A stretch of DNA of 54,533 bases from a virus (IMGVR_UViG_3300044648_000041:1-54533), one strand, 5' to 3'; shown: positions 32,054-39,360, counted from the first letter of the stretch. Numbers and translations: made by a program. Notes: generated from the letters alone by a model not told the origin.

Positions 32054-32227
32054 GTATTAAAAACTTCGCAACTAGGGTGTATTAAAGTATTAACCCCTTT
32101 CCTGATAAAGGGGGTAAATACGTTAATACAATTTCCCTAGTTTTGTCCGCTGTATTAACTATCTTAATTAATATTTTTAATACTTTTAATACAGTATTAA
32201 ACTTGTCTTAATTAATACTTTTAATAC
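32054..32227. repeat. Iteron-like cluster: ten TTAATAC words, candidate replication origin
   Basis: TTAATAC or its complement GTATTAA occurs at 32054, 32079, 32087, 32123, 32152, 32177, 32186, 32194, 32212 and 32221. The stretch is strongly AT-rich, unlike the GC-rich genes around it, non-coding, and directly downstream of the primase-helicase gene. This is the arrangement of an iteron origin (inference). A 7-bp hairpin (32094-32113) lies inside and may also terminate primase transcription. Confidence 0.6.
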
Positions 32228-32230
32228 ACT

Positions 32231-32260
32231 TGAAACTTGTAATTACAAGTGTAACTTGTA
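32231..32260. repeat. ACTTGTAA / TTACAAGT palindromic boxes
   Basis: ACTTGTAATTACAAGT (32235-32250) is a perfect 16-bp palindrome followed by GTAACTTGTA. The same half-site occurs at the late promoters near 18.76, 23.93 and 27.79 kb, suggesting one DNA-binding protein acts at all four places. Confidence 0.55.
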
Positions 32261-32266
32261 GCCTTT

Positions 32267-34276
32267 CTAGTCTTCCGTCACCGAAACGAACCCGTTTTCC
32301 ACTGTCAAGACGCCCTTATCCACCATCCTATCCAGGCAATTTCGAACGTTTACCTTTCTTTGCGCGGTACGAGTTGTCGATTCCGGGGACCGTTCAACAG
32401 CTTCATTTACGAGTGTGTCTACCATAGGCCATTCCCCGTCACGTTCGAAAAGGAACTCCACTGTATCTAAAATGATGCGTTCGTTGTCCCCCATGCGGCG
32501 TCTTTTATCCTGGTTAGCACCTCCGCTTACCACGCTAACTTCCGCCTCTTCCACCACGCAACTAGTCACGGCGTCCCCGTCTTCGTCCACTCCAACGGGT
32601 ACCGAAACCAGTTTAAACCCGAACGCCGGACTGTCGTCGCCGTCCTTCAATTTTGTAATAGTGGCCACGCGACTGTCGCCGTCCCGCACTACTTCCAGTT
32701 CGCAATCCGCCGCCGCGCGTAATCCGGACCACCCACGGGCACCCTTGGCGGCGTCCTTGCCGCTGTGGTGGACCAGTACCACCATGGCGCCGGTAGCCTT
32801 GCTCAGTGCCCTACAATGGCTCAGTGCCTTACCCATGTCTTCACCGCTGTTCTCGTTCGCACCAGGCGTCACCTGTGCCCACGTGTCCACTACTACGATG
32901 GAACAGGTACCGAAAGCCTGTACCGCGGCTATCACATCCCGTACGTCTTTCTTGTCCAGGAAGTTGGGCGCCGCCGGGATAATGCCCAGGCTGTCTTCCG
33001 GTATGTCATGGCGGGTAGCGTAGGCTTTAATCCGGTTCCGGAAGCCGCCCGAGCCTTCAGCCACTATATAGACTACCCGGGCTTGCTTTACCCGTCTGGT
33101 ACGCCACGGTTCACCCCGGGCGACCGCACACACCATGTCGAAGGTGAAGAACGACTTACCGCTACCGCTGGCACCGTAGAACACCGCCAAGTCCGCAACA
33201 GGAAGCACGCCCTTGATGAACCAACCGGGGGACGCAACAGAATGGAACTCTGAGGGCTTGAGTACCGCAAACCGTTGCGGGTTGGGCACGTCGACCACTT
33301 CGGGAACATTGCTAATGTCATCAAAGTCGTCCGCGGTCGGTACGTCCACCCACCCGGCGTCCGTAGCCATTTTGTACAAGGTTCCACCCGTAACAGGGGC
33401 GGCGCTAGACTGACCGAAGGTGTCCCACTTTTCCCCTAGTTCTTCAAAGCCGGGATAATCCAGTCCTTGCGAACTCCACGAGTCCCACAATAATAGACCG
33501 TCGCTACTGCCTTCCGTCTCGTGGTGGATAGCTTGCCCTACCTTCACCCAGTCGGTGTATGGCATGTTCGGGTAAAGCGCATTCACCGCCGAGGTTAAAC
33601 GAGTATCTAACCCTTGTGGCGCCGCACGTTCCACCGGCGCGGGCTTCTCAACAACCGGCACCGGTGCGGATACCGGCCACTGTACAGGGTAATCCCGGGG
33701 CATGCGCTGGTAGTCGGCCATGGGTTCAAGCGGTACGGACTCCCCGCTATAAGGAAGAATGAACATGTTCCCGAACCCGTCCACGGGTACGCTGTCCTGT
33801 TTGGGGAAAATCTCCACCTGGTTATTGGCTACCCCGCCCGCGCCGTCGGTCGTACCGAAGGTGGATAGGACCGCTTTAAAGAACATGCGGACGCTGTAGG
33901 CGTCTTGCGGGGTGTCCCATATAAAGTACAAGTGTATCCCCTTGCCACCGGACGAAGAAAAGGGGATAGCTTCTACCCCGTACACCCCCGCGTCTTGTAG
34001 GATATCGTCGGCAAGGCGCACCATATCCGCCCACGAGGTTTCGCCCTTGTGGCTATCCAGGTCCAGAACAGCAACCCGGGTAGTGGATTCCCCCGCCTTG
34101 ATGGGGCACACGCCTTTCGGAATGGTCCCTTGCATATGGGTAGTTAGCTCCCACTCCCCGAGCGGTTCCCGGACCATGTACGGACCCTTCTTACTCTTCT
34201 TCCAGTGAACGTCAGTACGCACACGGCTTACAAGTGGACGCAAAAGGTCCACTGATAATACTTTTTCTTCGATCAT
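32267..34276 (-). CDS. Primase-helicase (AEP-like primase + PriCT + RecA-like ATPase), 669 aa
   Basis: Initiates DNA replication. The N-terminal archaeo-eukaryotic-primase-like part has VAVLDLDSHKG near residue 72 and SSGGKGIHLYF near 110, the TOTE/REP-like form. A PriCT-type linker (YPNMPYTDWVKVGQAIHHET) spans about 225-290. The C-terminal RepA-like hexameric helicase domain has Walker A GASGSGKS near 369, Walker B SIVVVDTW near 462 and VHHSGKDAAKGARGWSGL near 505. A short winged-helix-like tail ends the protein. The start overlaps the methyltransferase stop (ATGA). The gene is followed by the iteron cluster, consistent with an origin next to its initiator. Confidence 0.9.
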   Translation of the reverse strand: MIEEKVLSVDLLRPLVSRVRTDVHWKKSKKGPYMVREPLGEWELTTHMQGTIPKGVCPIKAGESTTRVAVLDLDSHKGETSWADMVRLADDILQDAGVYGVEAIPFSSSGGKGIHLYFIWDTPQDAYSVRMFFKAVLSTFGTTDGAGGVANNQVEIFPKQDSVPVDGFGNMFILPYSGESVPLEPMADYQRMPRDYPVQWPVSAPVPVVEKPAPVERAAPQGLDTRLTSAVNALYPNMPYTDWVKVGQAIHHETEGSSDGLLLWDSWSSQGLDYPGFEELGEKWDTFGQSSAAPVTGGTLYKMATDAGWVDVPTADDFDDISNVPEVVDVPNPQRFAVLKPSEFHSVASPGWFIKGVLPVADLAVFYGASGSGKSFFTFDMVCAVARGEPWRTRRVKQARVVYIVAEGSGGFRNRIKAYATRHDIPEDSLGIIPAAPNFLDKKDVRDVIAAVQAFGTCSIVVVDTWAQVTPGANENSGEDMGKALSHCRALSKATGAMVVLVHHSGKDAAKGARGWSGLRAAADCELEVVRDGDSRVATITKLKDGDDSPAFGFKLVSVPVGVDEDGDAVTSCVVEEAEVSVVSGGANQDKRRRMGDNERIILDTVEFLFERDGEWPMVDTLVNEAVERSPESTTRTAQRKVNVRNCLDRMVDKGVLTVENGFVSVTED

Positions 34277-35232
34277 GGGCGCGTCCCTAAGTAGGCTTTG
34301 ATGAATTCTTCAGCTTGCGGAGCAACGATAGCGTTTCCGTAGGCGCGCAGTCGTCCCACTCTTGCGGTAGCCCCATGAGCCAGCGGGAATGAGCCGGGTT
34401 CAACTGGCCGGTATTTTTCGTCCCGGCAGTAGAGCCAGTCGGCGGCGGACCAGAATCCACGAGTTGCGCTTCGCCCCATAGCTTCAGGTATTTCTTCCCG
34501 TTGGTTATCCCGTATCGCCCCATCGTTTCCGTCGCTTTCGGTGTCTGCCAACCCACCAGCGACGCGCACCCCGGTAGCCGGTCCGCCCCTTGCCCCGGTC
34601 CGCCCTTCGGTCCGTCTTGACTGCAAGGTGTCGGCCATCCCGCCAGTTGCGCTGTCACGTCCAGCGTGTCCGTGCTTATTTTTCCGTTCCTGATCCGACC
34701 CCCGATGTAACCCCCCTTGTGATCCCTCGTCGACGGAGTCGGCCACCCAATACATGCGGTGTCGTTGATGGGGCGCCCCGAAGCCCGCAGCAGGGGCAAC
34801 GACCGCCCCGACGGTGTAACCTGTTCCTTCCAAGTCAGCTTGAACAAGGTCGAGCCAAGTGTATCCGTCCTTGCTCGCAACCTGTTCGCCAAAGACTGCG
34901 ATAGGGCGGCGCTGTTCGATGAGGTAATGGAATGCTGGCCATAGGTGCCGCTCGTCAGCGAATCCGTCACCTTTGCCAGCCACGCTGAATGGTTGACATG
35001 GGCAGGATCCGGTCCACACTTCGCCGGTGCCCCATCCGGCGCGGTTGAGGGCGTAATCCCATACACCAATTCCGGCGAAGAAGTGGCAGCGGTCGTATCC
35101 GATAAGGTCTGCGGGTGTAACATCTTCAATGCTCCTTGTATCAACATCGCCCGGGGTTATGTGCCCGGCGGCAATCAGGTTGCGCAACCATTGCGCGGCG
35201 TATTCGTCAATCTCGTTGTAGTAGGCTCGCAC
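34273..35232 (-). CDS. DNA cytosine-5 methyltransferase, 319 aa
   Basis: GTG at 35232 follows GGGGGAG and overlaps the upstream stop as TAGTG; the longer frame to 35394 is rejected. C5-methyltransferase motifs: FFAGIGVWD near residue 52 (motif I), PCQPFSVAGKG near 79 (catalytic Cys, motif IV), GEQVASKDG near 117 (in place of the usual ENV), QRHRMYWVA near 158 (motif VIII), RAYGNAIVAPQAEEF near 300 (motif X). The region between VIII and X, expected to set target choice, is low-complexity and lies where a second frame is open. It may protect phage DNA from restriction. It is co-transcribed with the HTH regulator and primase. Confidence 0.9.
   Translation of the reverse strand: MRAYYNEIDEYAAQWLRNLIAAGHITPGDVDTRSIEDVTPADLIGYDRCHFFAGIGVWDYALNRAGWGTGEVWTGSCPCQPFSVAGKGDGFADERHLWPAFHYLIEQRRPIAVFGEQVASKDGYTWLDLVQADLEGTGYTVGAVVAPAAGFGAPHQRHRMYWVADSVDEGSQGGLHRGSDQERKNKHGHAGRDSATGGMADTLQSRRTEGRTGARGGPATGVRVAGGLADTESDGNDGAIRDNQREEIPEAMGRSATRGFWSAADWLYCRDEKYRPVEPGSFPLAHGATARVGRLRAYGNAIVAPQAEEFIKAYLGTRP
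34287..35123 (-). CDS. Second-frame protein inside the methyltransferase gene, 278 aa
   Basis: A long open frame, +1 relative to the methyltransferase, covering most of it. ATG at 35123 (MLHPQTLSD) has an ideal AAGGAG 8 nt upstream (35132-35137). The product shows repeats (GWPTPSTRDHKGG, GWPTPCSQDGPKGG, GWQTPKATET) and ends NPAHSRWLMGLPQEWDDCAP, a pattern I recall from many annotated phage proteins of unknown function next to Dcm genes. It may be a truly dual-coded gene. Alternatively, the frame is an echo of repeated GLADT codons in the methyltransferase. Confidence 0.55.
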   Translation of the reverse strand: MLHPQTLSDTTAATSSPELVYGITPSTAPDGAPAKCGPDPAHVNHSAWLAKVTDSLTSGTYGQHSITSSNSAALSQSLANRLRARTDTLGSTLFKLTWKEQVTPSGRSLPLLRASGRPINDTACIGWPTPSTRDHKGGYIGGRIRNGKISTDTLDVTAQLAGWPTPCSQDGPKGGPGQGADRLPGCASLVGWQTPKATETMGRYGITNGKKYLKLWGEAQLVDSGPPPTGSTAGTKNTGQLNPAHSRWLMGLPQEWDDCAPTETLSLLRKLKNSSKPT

Positions 35233-35414
35233 TACTCCCCCTTCTTTTGTTCGTGCTGGCGGTAGAGTTTCCCGTCGTTGTACCCGTTGTGGTAGGCATT
35301 CGCCCGTTCCGCCCGCATACACGTAACACACTGTTTCACATAGGCGATAGGCGAAACCGGCGTCACTTGTTCGAATTCCAATGGCTCTTGGCACGTGTTA
35401 CAGTAGAGTTTCAT
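35232..35414 (-). CDS. Zinc-ribbon-like small protein, 60 aa
   Basis: MKLYCNTCQEPLEFEQV and QCVTCMRAERANAYHNGYND give two CxxC pairs spaced as in a zinc ribbon, followed by a charged tail. It overlaps the HTH regulator stop (ATGA) and the methyltransferase start (TAGTG). It is probably a small nucleic-acid- or protein-binding accessory of the early minus operon; the exact function is unknown. Confidence 0.75.
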   Translation of the reverse strand: MKLYCNTCQEPLEFEQVTPVSPIAYVKQCVTCMRAERANAYHNGYNDGKLYRQHEQKKGE

Positions 35415-35656
35415 TTTGAGTTCTCCGGTACCGCTGCCAAGTCGCGCACCTTCAGAACCGGCAAACGCCCACCCGCAGCCACCCATAGTTCCACGGTCGC
35501 GTCTGAGATAGCTAAAGCCAAACGAACCTTTGGATTCTCCCGAACCCCATACCCAAGCAACCGCAAATACCCAACAGAAGTACCCGCGCGCCGGGCAAGT
35601 TCTTCCTTCTCTTCCTTCGTGGCTAGCTTCAACCATTCACCTAGTTTAGTTACCAT
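35411..35656 (-). CDS. Cro-like HTH regulator, 81 aa
   Basis: ATG at 35656 follows GGAGGTAACGGT. The longer frame to 35710 is excluded because the -10 lies at 35683-35688. The core EEKEELARRAGTSVGYLRLL is a helix-turn-helix of the Cro/CI or YdaS type. It lies at the divergent early control region next to two TATC-N3-TGATA operators (35705 and 35748), so it is the best candidate for their binder. It has no C-terminal oligomerisation or cleavage domain, so it is Cro-sized. No separate CI-type repressor was found. Confidence 0.8.
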   Translation of the reverse strand: MVTKLGEWLKLATKEEKEELARRAGTSVGYLRLLGYGVRENPKVRLALAISDATVELWVAAGGRLPVLKVRDLAAVPENSK

Positions 35657-35682
35657 ACCGTTACCTCCCCCAAAAAAGTGAA

Positions 35683-35710
35683 AGCATACGGTAACAAAAG
35701 AAAATATCAA
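35683..35710 (-). promoter_or_regulatory. Early leftward promoter for HTH operon
   Basis: Minus strand: TTGATA (35705-35710), 16-nt spacer, TATGCT (35683-35688), about 27 nt before the regulator ATG. The -35 lies inside the operator at 35705-35716, so binding there would block it. Confidence 0.6.
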
Positions 35711-35716
35711 GTGATA
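35705..35716. promoter_or_regulatory. Operator TATCAAGTGATA
   Basis: One of six TATC-N3-TGATA sites in the genome. It covers the -35 of the leftward regulator promoter. Confidence 0.7.
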
Positions 35717-35734
35717 AATCTTCTCACAGGACTA

Positions 35735-35763
35735 TTGACAGTACCTATATCCGGTGATACATT
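35735..35763 (+). promoter_or_regulatory. Early rightward promoter with operator
   Basis: TTGACA (35735-35740), 17-nt spacer, TACATT (35758-35763). The operator TATCCGGTGATA (35748-35759) overlaps the -10. It drives the small early genes that lead to the integrase. It is the plus half of the divergent switch. Confidence 0.8.
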
Positions 35764-35812
35764 GGGAACCGTCGCGGTACCCCTTCAATAACCACTTACA
35801 GGAAATAGCGAA

Positions 35813-35953
35813 ATGGAACTGACAAAAATAAAACTAATGGTTGAGTTACATTGTTGTGGACACATTACGTCGTGGGCGGTCCAGCAACTCCTGGAAGAGA
35901 AGGAACTAGCGGTATACAGAAAGATGCTGAACGAAAGGCTTCACGGGAAGTAG
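35813..35953 (+). CDS. Small early protein, 46 aa
   Basis: First ORF after the rightward early promoter. ATG at 35813 follows AGGAAAT. The product is helical and charged (MELTKIKLMVELHCCGHITS, VQQLLEEKELAVYRKMLNER) with a CC-G-H cluster. No family is recognised. First early genes of phages often act on host or regulatory proteins, but nothing here proves that. Confidence 0.65.
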   Translation: MELTKIKLMVELHCCGHITSWAVQQLLEEKELAVYRKMLNERLHGK

Positions 35954-35995
35954 TCCCGTGCCCCCGGTTGACGGATTATGGAAGGAGAAAACCAA

Positions 35996-36232
35996 ATGCT
36001 AAATTGCAGAAAAGGGGACCGGGCCATGATACTGGCGGGTCCGTACATGGGGTTCATCGTCCGAGTAGGCGTGTTCGTGGGCGATAACGAAGGAGTAGAA
36101 TACGTGGGCGGCGGTGCCGGGACGTTCCGGGACATGTGGGCGATACACGATAAGGTTCTGGAATTAGAGAACCCCGGCTGCAATCTCATGGCACCGGACG
36201 ACCATTTACAACCCATTCGCGGTAATCATTAA
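35996..36232 (+). CDS. Small early protein, SH3-like, 78 aa
   Basis: ATG at 35996 is chosen because AAGGAG lies 9 nt upstream; an in-frame ATG at 35978 lacks such a site. The start MLNCRKGDRAMILAGPYMGF followed by VRVGVFVGDNEGVEYVGG looks like a KOW/SH3-type barrel. I do not recognise a specific phage family with certainty. Confidence 0.7.
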   Translation: MLNCRKGDRAMILAGPYMGFIVRVGVFVGDNEGVEYVGGGAGTFRDMWAIHDKVLELENPGCNLMAPDDHLQPIRGNH

Positions 36233-36250
36233 CAGGAAGGAGAAACGGGC

Positions 36251-36418
36251 GTGGCCACACTATCGCTGTATGAAGTAGTACGGGACCAGGTAGAAAACGA
36301 GATAAGGAGGGAACAGGGGAATTATTACTCCTACGCAGACATAGACAACAAGATTAACAATTTAACCAACCTGGAATTACTTGAACGCATTAGCTACGCA
36401 CTGGAGGTAGTACGATGA
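36251..36418 (+). CDS. Small early protein, 55 aa
   Basis: A GTG start at 36251 preceded by GGAAGGAGAAAC. The product is a charged helix-rich peptide (LYEVVRDQVENEIRREQGNY, NNLTNLELLERISYALEVVR). Its stop overlaps the next ATG (ATGA), supporting translation. The function is unknown. Confidence 0.65.
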   Translation: MATLSLYEVVRDQVENEIRREQGNYYSYADIDNKINNLTNLELLERISYALEVVR

Positions 36419-36651
36419 ACGCCGCACTTGTACCACTCGCACGAATCCGCATCATGTCAAACGCCGACCTGATTACCACGGCGCGCAAGTTCGACCGCTT
36501 ATCAATACTTGAAGGTGAATTGCTCAAGCGGCTTGAAGCCTACGTGAAGGAAGAGGAAAGGAAGGAAGCCCGGACCCGCCGGTTCCTGAACCCCGACGTA
36601 CAGGGTATTGTCGAGTGGGCGAAGCAGTGCGAAACTAGAGTACAACCCTAA
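36415..36651 (+). CDS. Small early protein, 78 aa
   Basis: Coupled by ATGA to the preceding gene. It is rich in Arg, Lys and Glu (TTARKFDRLSILEGELLKRL, AYVKEEERKEARTRRFLNP) and largely helical, perhaps a coiled coil. No recognised domain. Confidence 0.65.
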   Translation: MNAALVPLARIRIMSNADLITTARKFDRLSILEGELLKRLEAYVKEEERKEARTRRFLNPDVQGIVEWAKQCETRVQP

Positions 36652-36668
36652 ATAAAGGAGATACAGAA

Positions 36669-36986
36669 GTGAACCCCCACGTTGATGTTAGAACTTACCT
36701 AAAGATTCTGGCCATTGTCGCCGCAATCAGTTTCATATCCGGCTACGCTTCAGCGGAATCGCCCCTTTATAACCAGGGGGCGCGGGTCCAGCGGGACATG
36801 CAGCAATACCAGGAACAGGAAGCGGTGCGCAACCAAATGCAACGCCGCATGAACCAGCAATACTATAACGAACGTTTGGGCGACGTGATCCAGCAACAAC
36901 AGGACACGATGCACTACAACCAGCACCAGGAACACATGCGGAACCAAGGGTGGGGACGCCCGGGACTAGATGGGGGTAGGCCGTGA
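36669..36986 (+). CDS. Secreted/periplasmic Gln-rich protein, 105 aa
   Basis: GTG start at 36669 after AAAGGAG. Residues 10-28 (YLKILAIVAAISFISGYASA) form a signal peptide with a likely AxA-type cleavage, followed by a Gln/Asn/Met/Arg-rich chain (RVQRDMQQYQEQEAVRNQMQ) of low complexity. An exported early phage protein suggests an envelope task during infection or lysogeny, such as changing the surface or blocking superinfection. That is inference only. Confidence 0.65.
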   Translation: MNPHVDVRTYLKILAIVAAISFISGYASAESPLYNQGARVQRDMQQYQEQEAVRNQMQRRMNQQYYNERLGDVIQQQQDTMHYNQHQEHMRNQGWGRPGLDGGRP

Positions 36987-37378
36987 CAGAACTAGAATAC
37001 TTCAAGCAGTGGGCGGCTGACCGCTACCCGAACATGCCTCAAGATACGATGGAGCAGAACGGGCAGGCGTTCTTCTATCACGATATGCTACAAATGGCTT
37101 GGAAGGCGTTTCAATACCGTTACACGATACGCCCGACTTCCACTATGGAAAACGGCAAGTTTAATAAAGCCGAGTTCCGAAAAGACAATGCCGAAACCAT
37201 AGTAGATCGTCTACGCGGCATTTACCCTCAGATAGACCCGCCGTATAGAACGTCGCTGGTAATGCAGGAAGCCGCGCGGGAAATTGAGAGGTTGCGGGAA
37301 CAGGTTAAACGCTTGACGCCCGTTTACCTGAAGCCGTCCGAATACCCGCCCCTCTTTTCGCATGATATGTATGAGTGA
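36983..37378 (+). CDS. Hypothetical early protein, 131 aa
   Basis: GTG start at 36983 overlaps the preceding stop by 4 nt. The chain begins TELEYFKQWAADRYPNMPQD and includes MLQMAWKAFQYR, a stretch I associate with small phage proteins of unknown role. The C-terminal half has a coiled-coil-like AAREIERLREQVKRLTP. No enzymatic motif is visible. Confidence 0.65.
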   Translation: MTELEYFKQWAADRYPNMPQDTMEQNGQAFFYHDMLQMAWKAFQYRYTIRPTSTMENGKFNKAEFRKDNAETIVDRLRGIYPQIDPPYRTSLVMQEAAREIERLREQVKRLTPVYLKPSEYPPLFSHDMYE

Positions 37379-37595
37379 ACAGGAATTCTTAACACCCGAA
37401 GAGGTAGCGGCACTCACGGGGCACCGGCGGCGGAACGACCAAGTGCAATGGCTACGTGACCACGCGTGGCGCGCGGAAGTCAACGCCGCGGGTTCGCCGG
37501 TCGTCGGTCGCTGGTATGCAAGGATGAAACTAGCGGGTATGGATTTTTCAACTTTATCCCCCGGCAAGGTGCCGGATTTTGCAAAGGTGCGATGA
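37371..37595 (+). CDS. DUF4224-type DNA-binding protein, 74 aa
   Basis: FLTPEEVAALTGHRRRNDQV followed by WLRDHAWRAEVNAAGSPVVG matches the DUF4224 pattern, a winged-helix-like protein often found beside phage integrases. ATG at 37371 (MSEQEF) overlaps the previous stop and is preferred to 37362. It could be the excisionase/recombination directionality factor, because no other candidate is seen. Confidence 0.8.
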   Translation: MSEQEFLTPEEVAALTGHRRRNDQVQWLRDHAWRAEVNAAGSPVVGRWYARMKLAGMDFSTLSPGKVPDFAKVR

Positions 37596-38044
37596 TGAGA
37601 GTATCAGAACTGGAAGGTGCGTTATTAGATTGTTGGGTAGCGAAGGTGGAAGGGTGGAAAGCCTACAAGGAAAAACGCGGGGGTTACGAACTTTGCGTAG
37701 TCCAATTCCCCGGGGACCGCGAACCGTGGACCTGTTACAGGGACCACGAAGCAATGAAGGCGAAGTACACCGAGATACCTTTAACCGAAGCCGTTAAAAT
37801 AGGTTTTTACGGTACAGGTGTTTATAAATTTTCTGAAGACTGGGGAGTGGGCGGACCGATTATTGAGCGTGAGAAAATTGTGTGGACGTGGGTAAACACA
37901 CTTGACGACAAATCGAGTCCAACAAGAATGGCTGTACCGTGCGGGGCGTGGGATTTAAAACACAAGTCGCCGCTAGTAGCCGCCATGCGTTCGTTCGTCG
38001 CCAGTAAATACGGGGAAACCGTACCATGCCCCGACAAAGAATAA
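37592..38044 (+). CDS. DUF2591-like phage protein, 150 aa
   Basis: Begins MMRVSELEGALLDCWVAKVE and continues with SPTRMAVPCGAWDLKHKSPLVAAMR near the C-terminus, the pattern I know as DUF2591, a family of phage proteins of unknown function common near integrase ends. The start ATG overlaps the preceding stop (ATGA); ATG at 37595 is an alternative. It overlaps the integrase start by 19 nt. Confidence 0.8.
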   Translation: MMRVSELEGALLDCWVAKVEGWKAYKEKRGGYELCVVQFPGDREPWTCYRDHEAMKAKYTEIPLTEAVKIGFYGTGVYKFSEDWGVGGPIIEREKIVWTWVNTLDDKSSPTRMAVPCGAWDLKHKSPLVAAMRSFVASKYGETVPCPDKE

Positions 38045-39114
38045 AAAGCCGTGACTTGCCGCCGAGGATGGTGTGTATCGTGCGGCAGAACAAACGGGAA
38101 GCCGTAACCTACTACTTCTACGACCGCAAGGTGGACGGCAAGCGCACGCTCCTACCATTGGGGCGGGACTTGCTCGCCGCGAAGCAGAAGTGGCTAGAAC
38201 TGGAACGCACTACCGCCCCGAGCCTTATCATTCGGGACGACGAGCGTAGCCTATCTGTCATGTACGCCAAGTACATGGAGTGGGCACAGAATACCGAACA
38301 GTCGCAACTTTCACCCCGCACCCTGGACGACCGCGAAAAATACTGGAAGCAATTGGAACCCGCCTTCGGTGCCGTCCCCCTGGACGACTTCAAGCCCGAA
38401 TACATGATGCGGTACTTCGATATGCGGTCCGCGAAGTCGTCCGCTAAGAAGGAGATTAAATTCCTATCGGTAATTTTCAACTGGGCACGCGCCCGCGGGT
38501 ACATGTCCAACGCAAACCCGGTGACAGGCACCACCAGGCAAATGAAGCTGAAGGAAGGGCGGGATATTTACGTCACCGATGAAATGCTCAAGCTGGTGTA
38601 CGACTGTTCGGTACCAGTGATCCAGGATGCTATCGACCTCGCCTACTTGACCGGCCAGCGTCCAGCGGACGTGTTGAAGATGCGTTGGGACCAGGTGAAG
38701 GACGGCGCCCTGTGGGTTGAACAGGGCAAGACGAAGGCAAAGATACAGATAGACATTACCGGCGAACTGGCGACCGTGATAGACCGTATCAAGTCCCGCG
38801 GACTGGTGGGTATGACTATGCTAGCGGATCCCAAGGGGCAACAGCTTAAACCGTTCGGGTACTTCCGTAGCCAGTTCAAGGCGGCACGCGACAAGGCGGA
38901 AGCACGAGCCGCAGAACTGGGTATCGAGTTCGTCCGGTTCCAGTTTAAAGACTTGCGCGCGAAGTCCGCTTCCGACATGTCCACGATGGCGGGCGCCCGT
39001 AAACTACTGGGGCACTCCACCGAGTCAATGACTACGAAATACGTTCGTAACAGGGTCGGGGAGAAGGTGGCGCCGGTGCCGATTTCCGGTTATACAAAAG
39101 GTAACAAGCAGTGA
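38026..39114 (+). CDS. int: Tyrosine integrase, 362 aa
   Basis: Catalyses site-specific insertion of the phage genome. N-terminal arm-binding part (YYFYDRKVDGKRTLLPLG), SAM-like core-binding domain about 75-175 (RTLDDREKYWKQLEPAFG), catalytic domain after that. Catalytic residues: Arg near 211 (TGQRPADVLKMRW), Lys near 235 (GKTKAK), FKDLRAKSASD near 306 where Lys replaces the usual His of HxxR, GHSTESMTTKY with GH near 329 and the nucleophile Tyr near 338. It is followed within 60 bp by a tRNA-Cys-like sequence and three repeated arm-like sites, which together form a good attP candidate. Confidence 0.92.
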   Translation: MPRQRIKSRDLPPRMVCIVRQNKREAVTYYFYDRKVDGKRTLLPLGRDLLAAKQKWLELERTTAPSLIIRDDERSLSVMYAKYMEWAQNTEQSQLSPRTLDDREKYWKQLEPAFGAVPLDDFKPEYMMRYFDMRSAKSSAKKEIKFLSVIFNWARARGYMSNANPVTGTTRQMKLKEGRDIYVTDEMLKLVYDCSVPVIQDAIDLAYLTGQRPADVLKMRWDQVKDGALWVEQGKTKAKIQIDITGELATVIDRIKSRGLVGMTMLADPKGQQLKPFGYFRSQFKAARDKAEARAAELGIEFVRFQFKDLRAKSASDMSTMAGARKLLGHSTESMTTKYVRNRVGEKVAPVPISGYTKGNKQ

Positions 39115-39118
39115 ATTC

Positions 39119-39320
39119 GTAGTAAACGTTTACTAAAAGTATATTCAACGTTTTTGTAAGTCATTGATTTTATGAGGCGGGGAACGGAATCGAACCGATG
39201 TTATACGGCTTTGCAGGCCGCGAATCATTCCTTTCTATTCAGTAACTTACCTCGTTTTTCGTTTACTACACCCTAGTTTTTGAGCCTTTATCCATGCGGT
39301 TTTCCGAATCGTAGTAAACG
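39119..39320. promoter_or_regulatory. Three GTAGTAAACG sites flanking attP candidate
   Basis: GTAGTAAACG occurs at 39119-39128 (+), 39260-39269 (-) and 39311-39320 (+). The first lies in the perfect palindrome AGTAAACGTTTACT (39121-39134). Spaced direct and inverted decamers around a tRNA-like core are the usual form of integrase arm-type sites. This 306-bp interval otherwise holds no gene. Confidence 0.6.
39174..39221 (-). other. attP core candidate: 3' half of tRNA-Cys (GCA)
   Basis: Read on the minus strand, 39221-39174 gives an anticodon arm (GCGGC-CTGCAAA-GCCGT, anticodon GCA at 39212-39214), the T loop GGTTCGATTCC and a 3' acceptor strand CCCCGCC plus T, as in proteobacterial tRNA-Cys. 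The 5' half does not pair with it, and one T-stem pair is mismatched, so it is a fragment, not a working tRNA. Phages that integrate into a tRNA gene carry such a 3' copy next to int. Confidence 0.7.
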
Positions 39321-39360
39321 GTTTTTCGCGCGCGAACTTGAATTTACGGTTACGTTTCGG

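Noticed and set aside
32054-32260. CRISPR array
   Set aside because: Repeats are 7 nt with irregular spacing and no spacers; they fit iterons better. No cas genes are present.
35232-35394. Longer N-terminus for the methyltransferase
   Set aside because: It would run through the zinc-ribbon gene in another frame; the GTG at 35232 has a ribosome site and a coupled TAGTG junction.
39174-39254. A functional tRNA-Cys gene on the minus strand
   Set aside because: Only the 3' half fits; the 5' sequence does not pair with the acceptor strand, a T-stem pair is broken and CCA is absent. Kept as an attP candidate.
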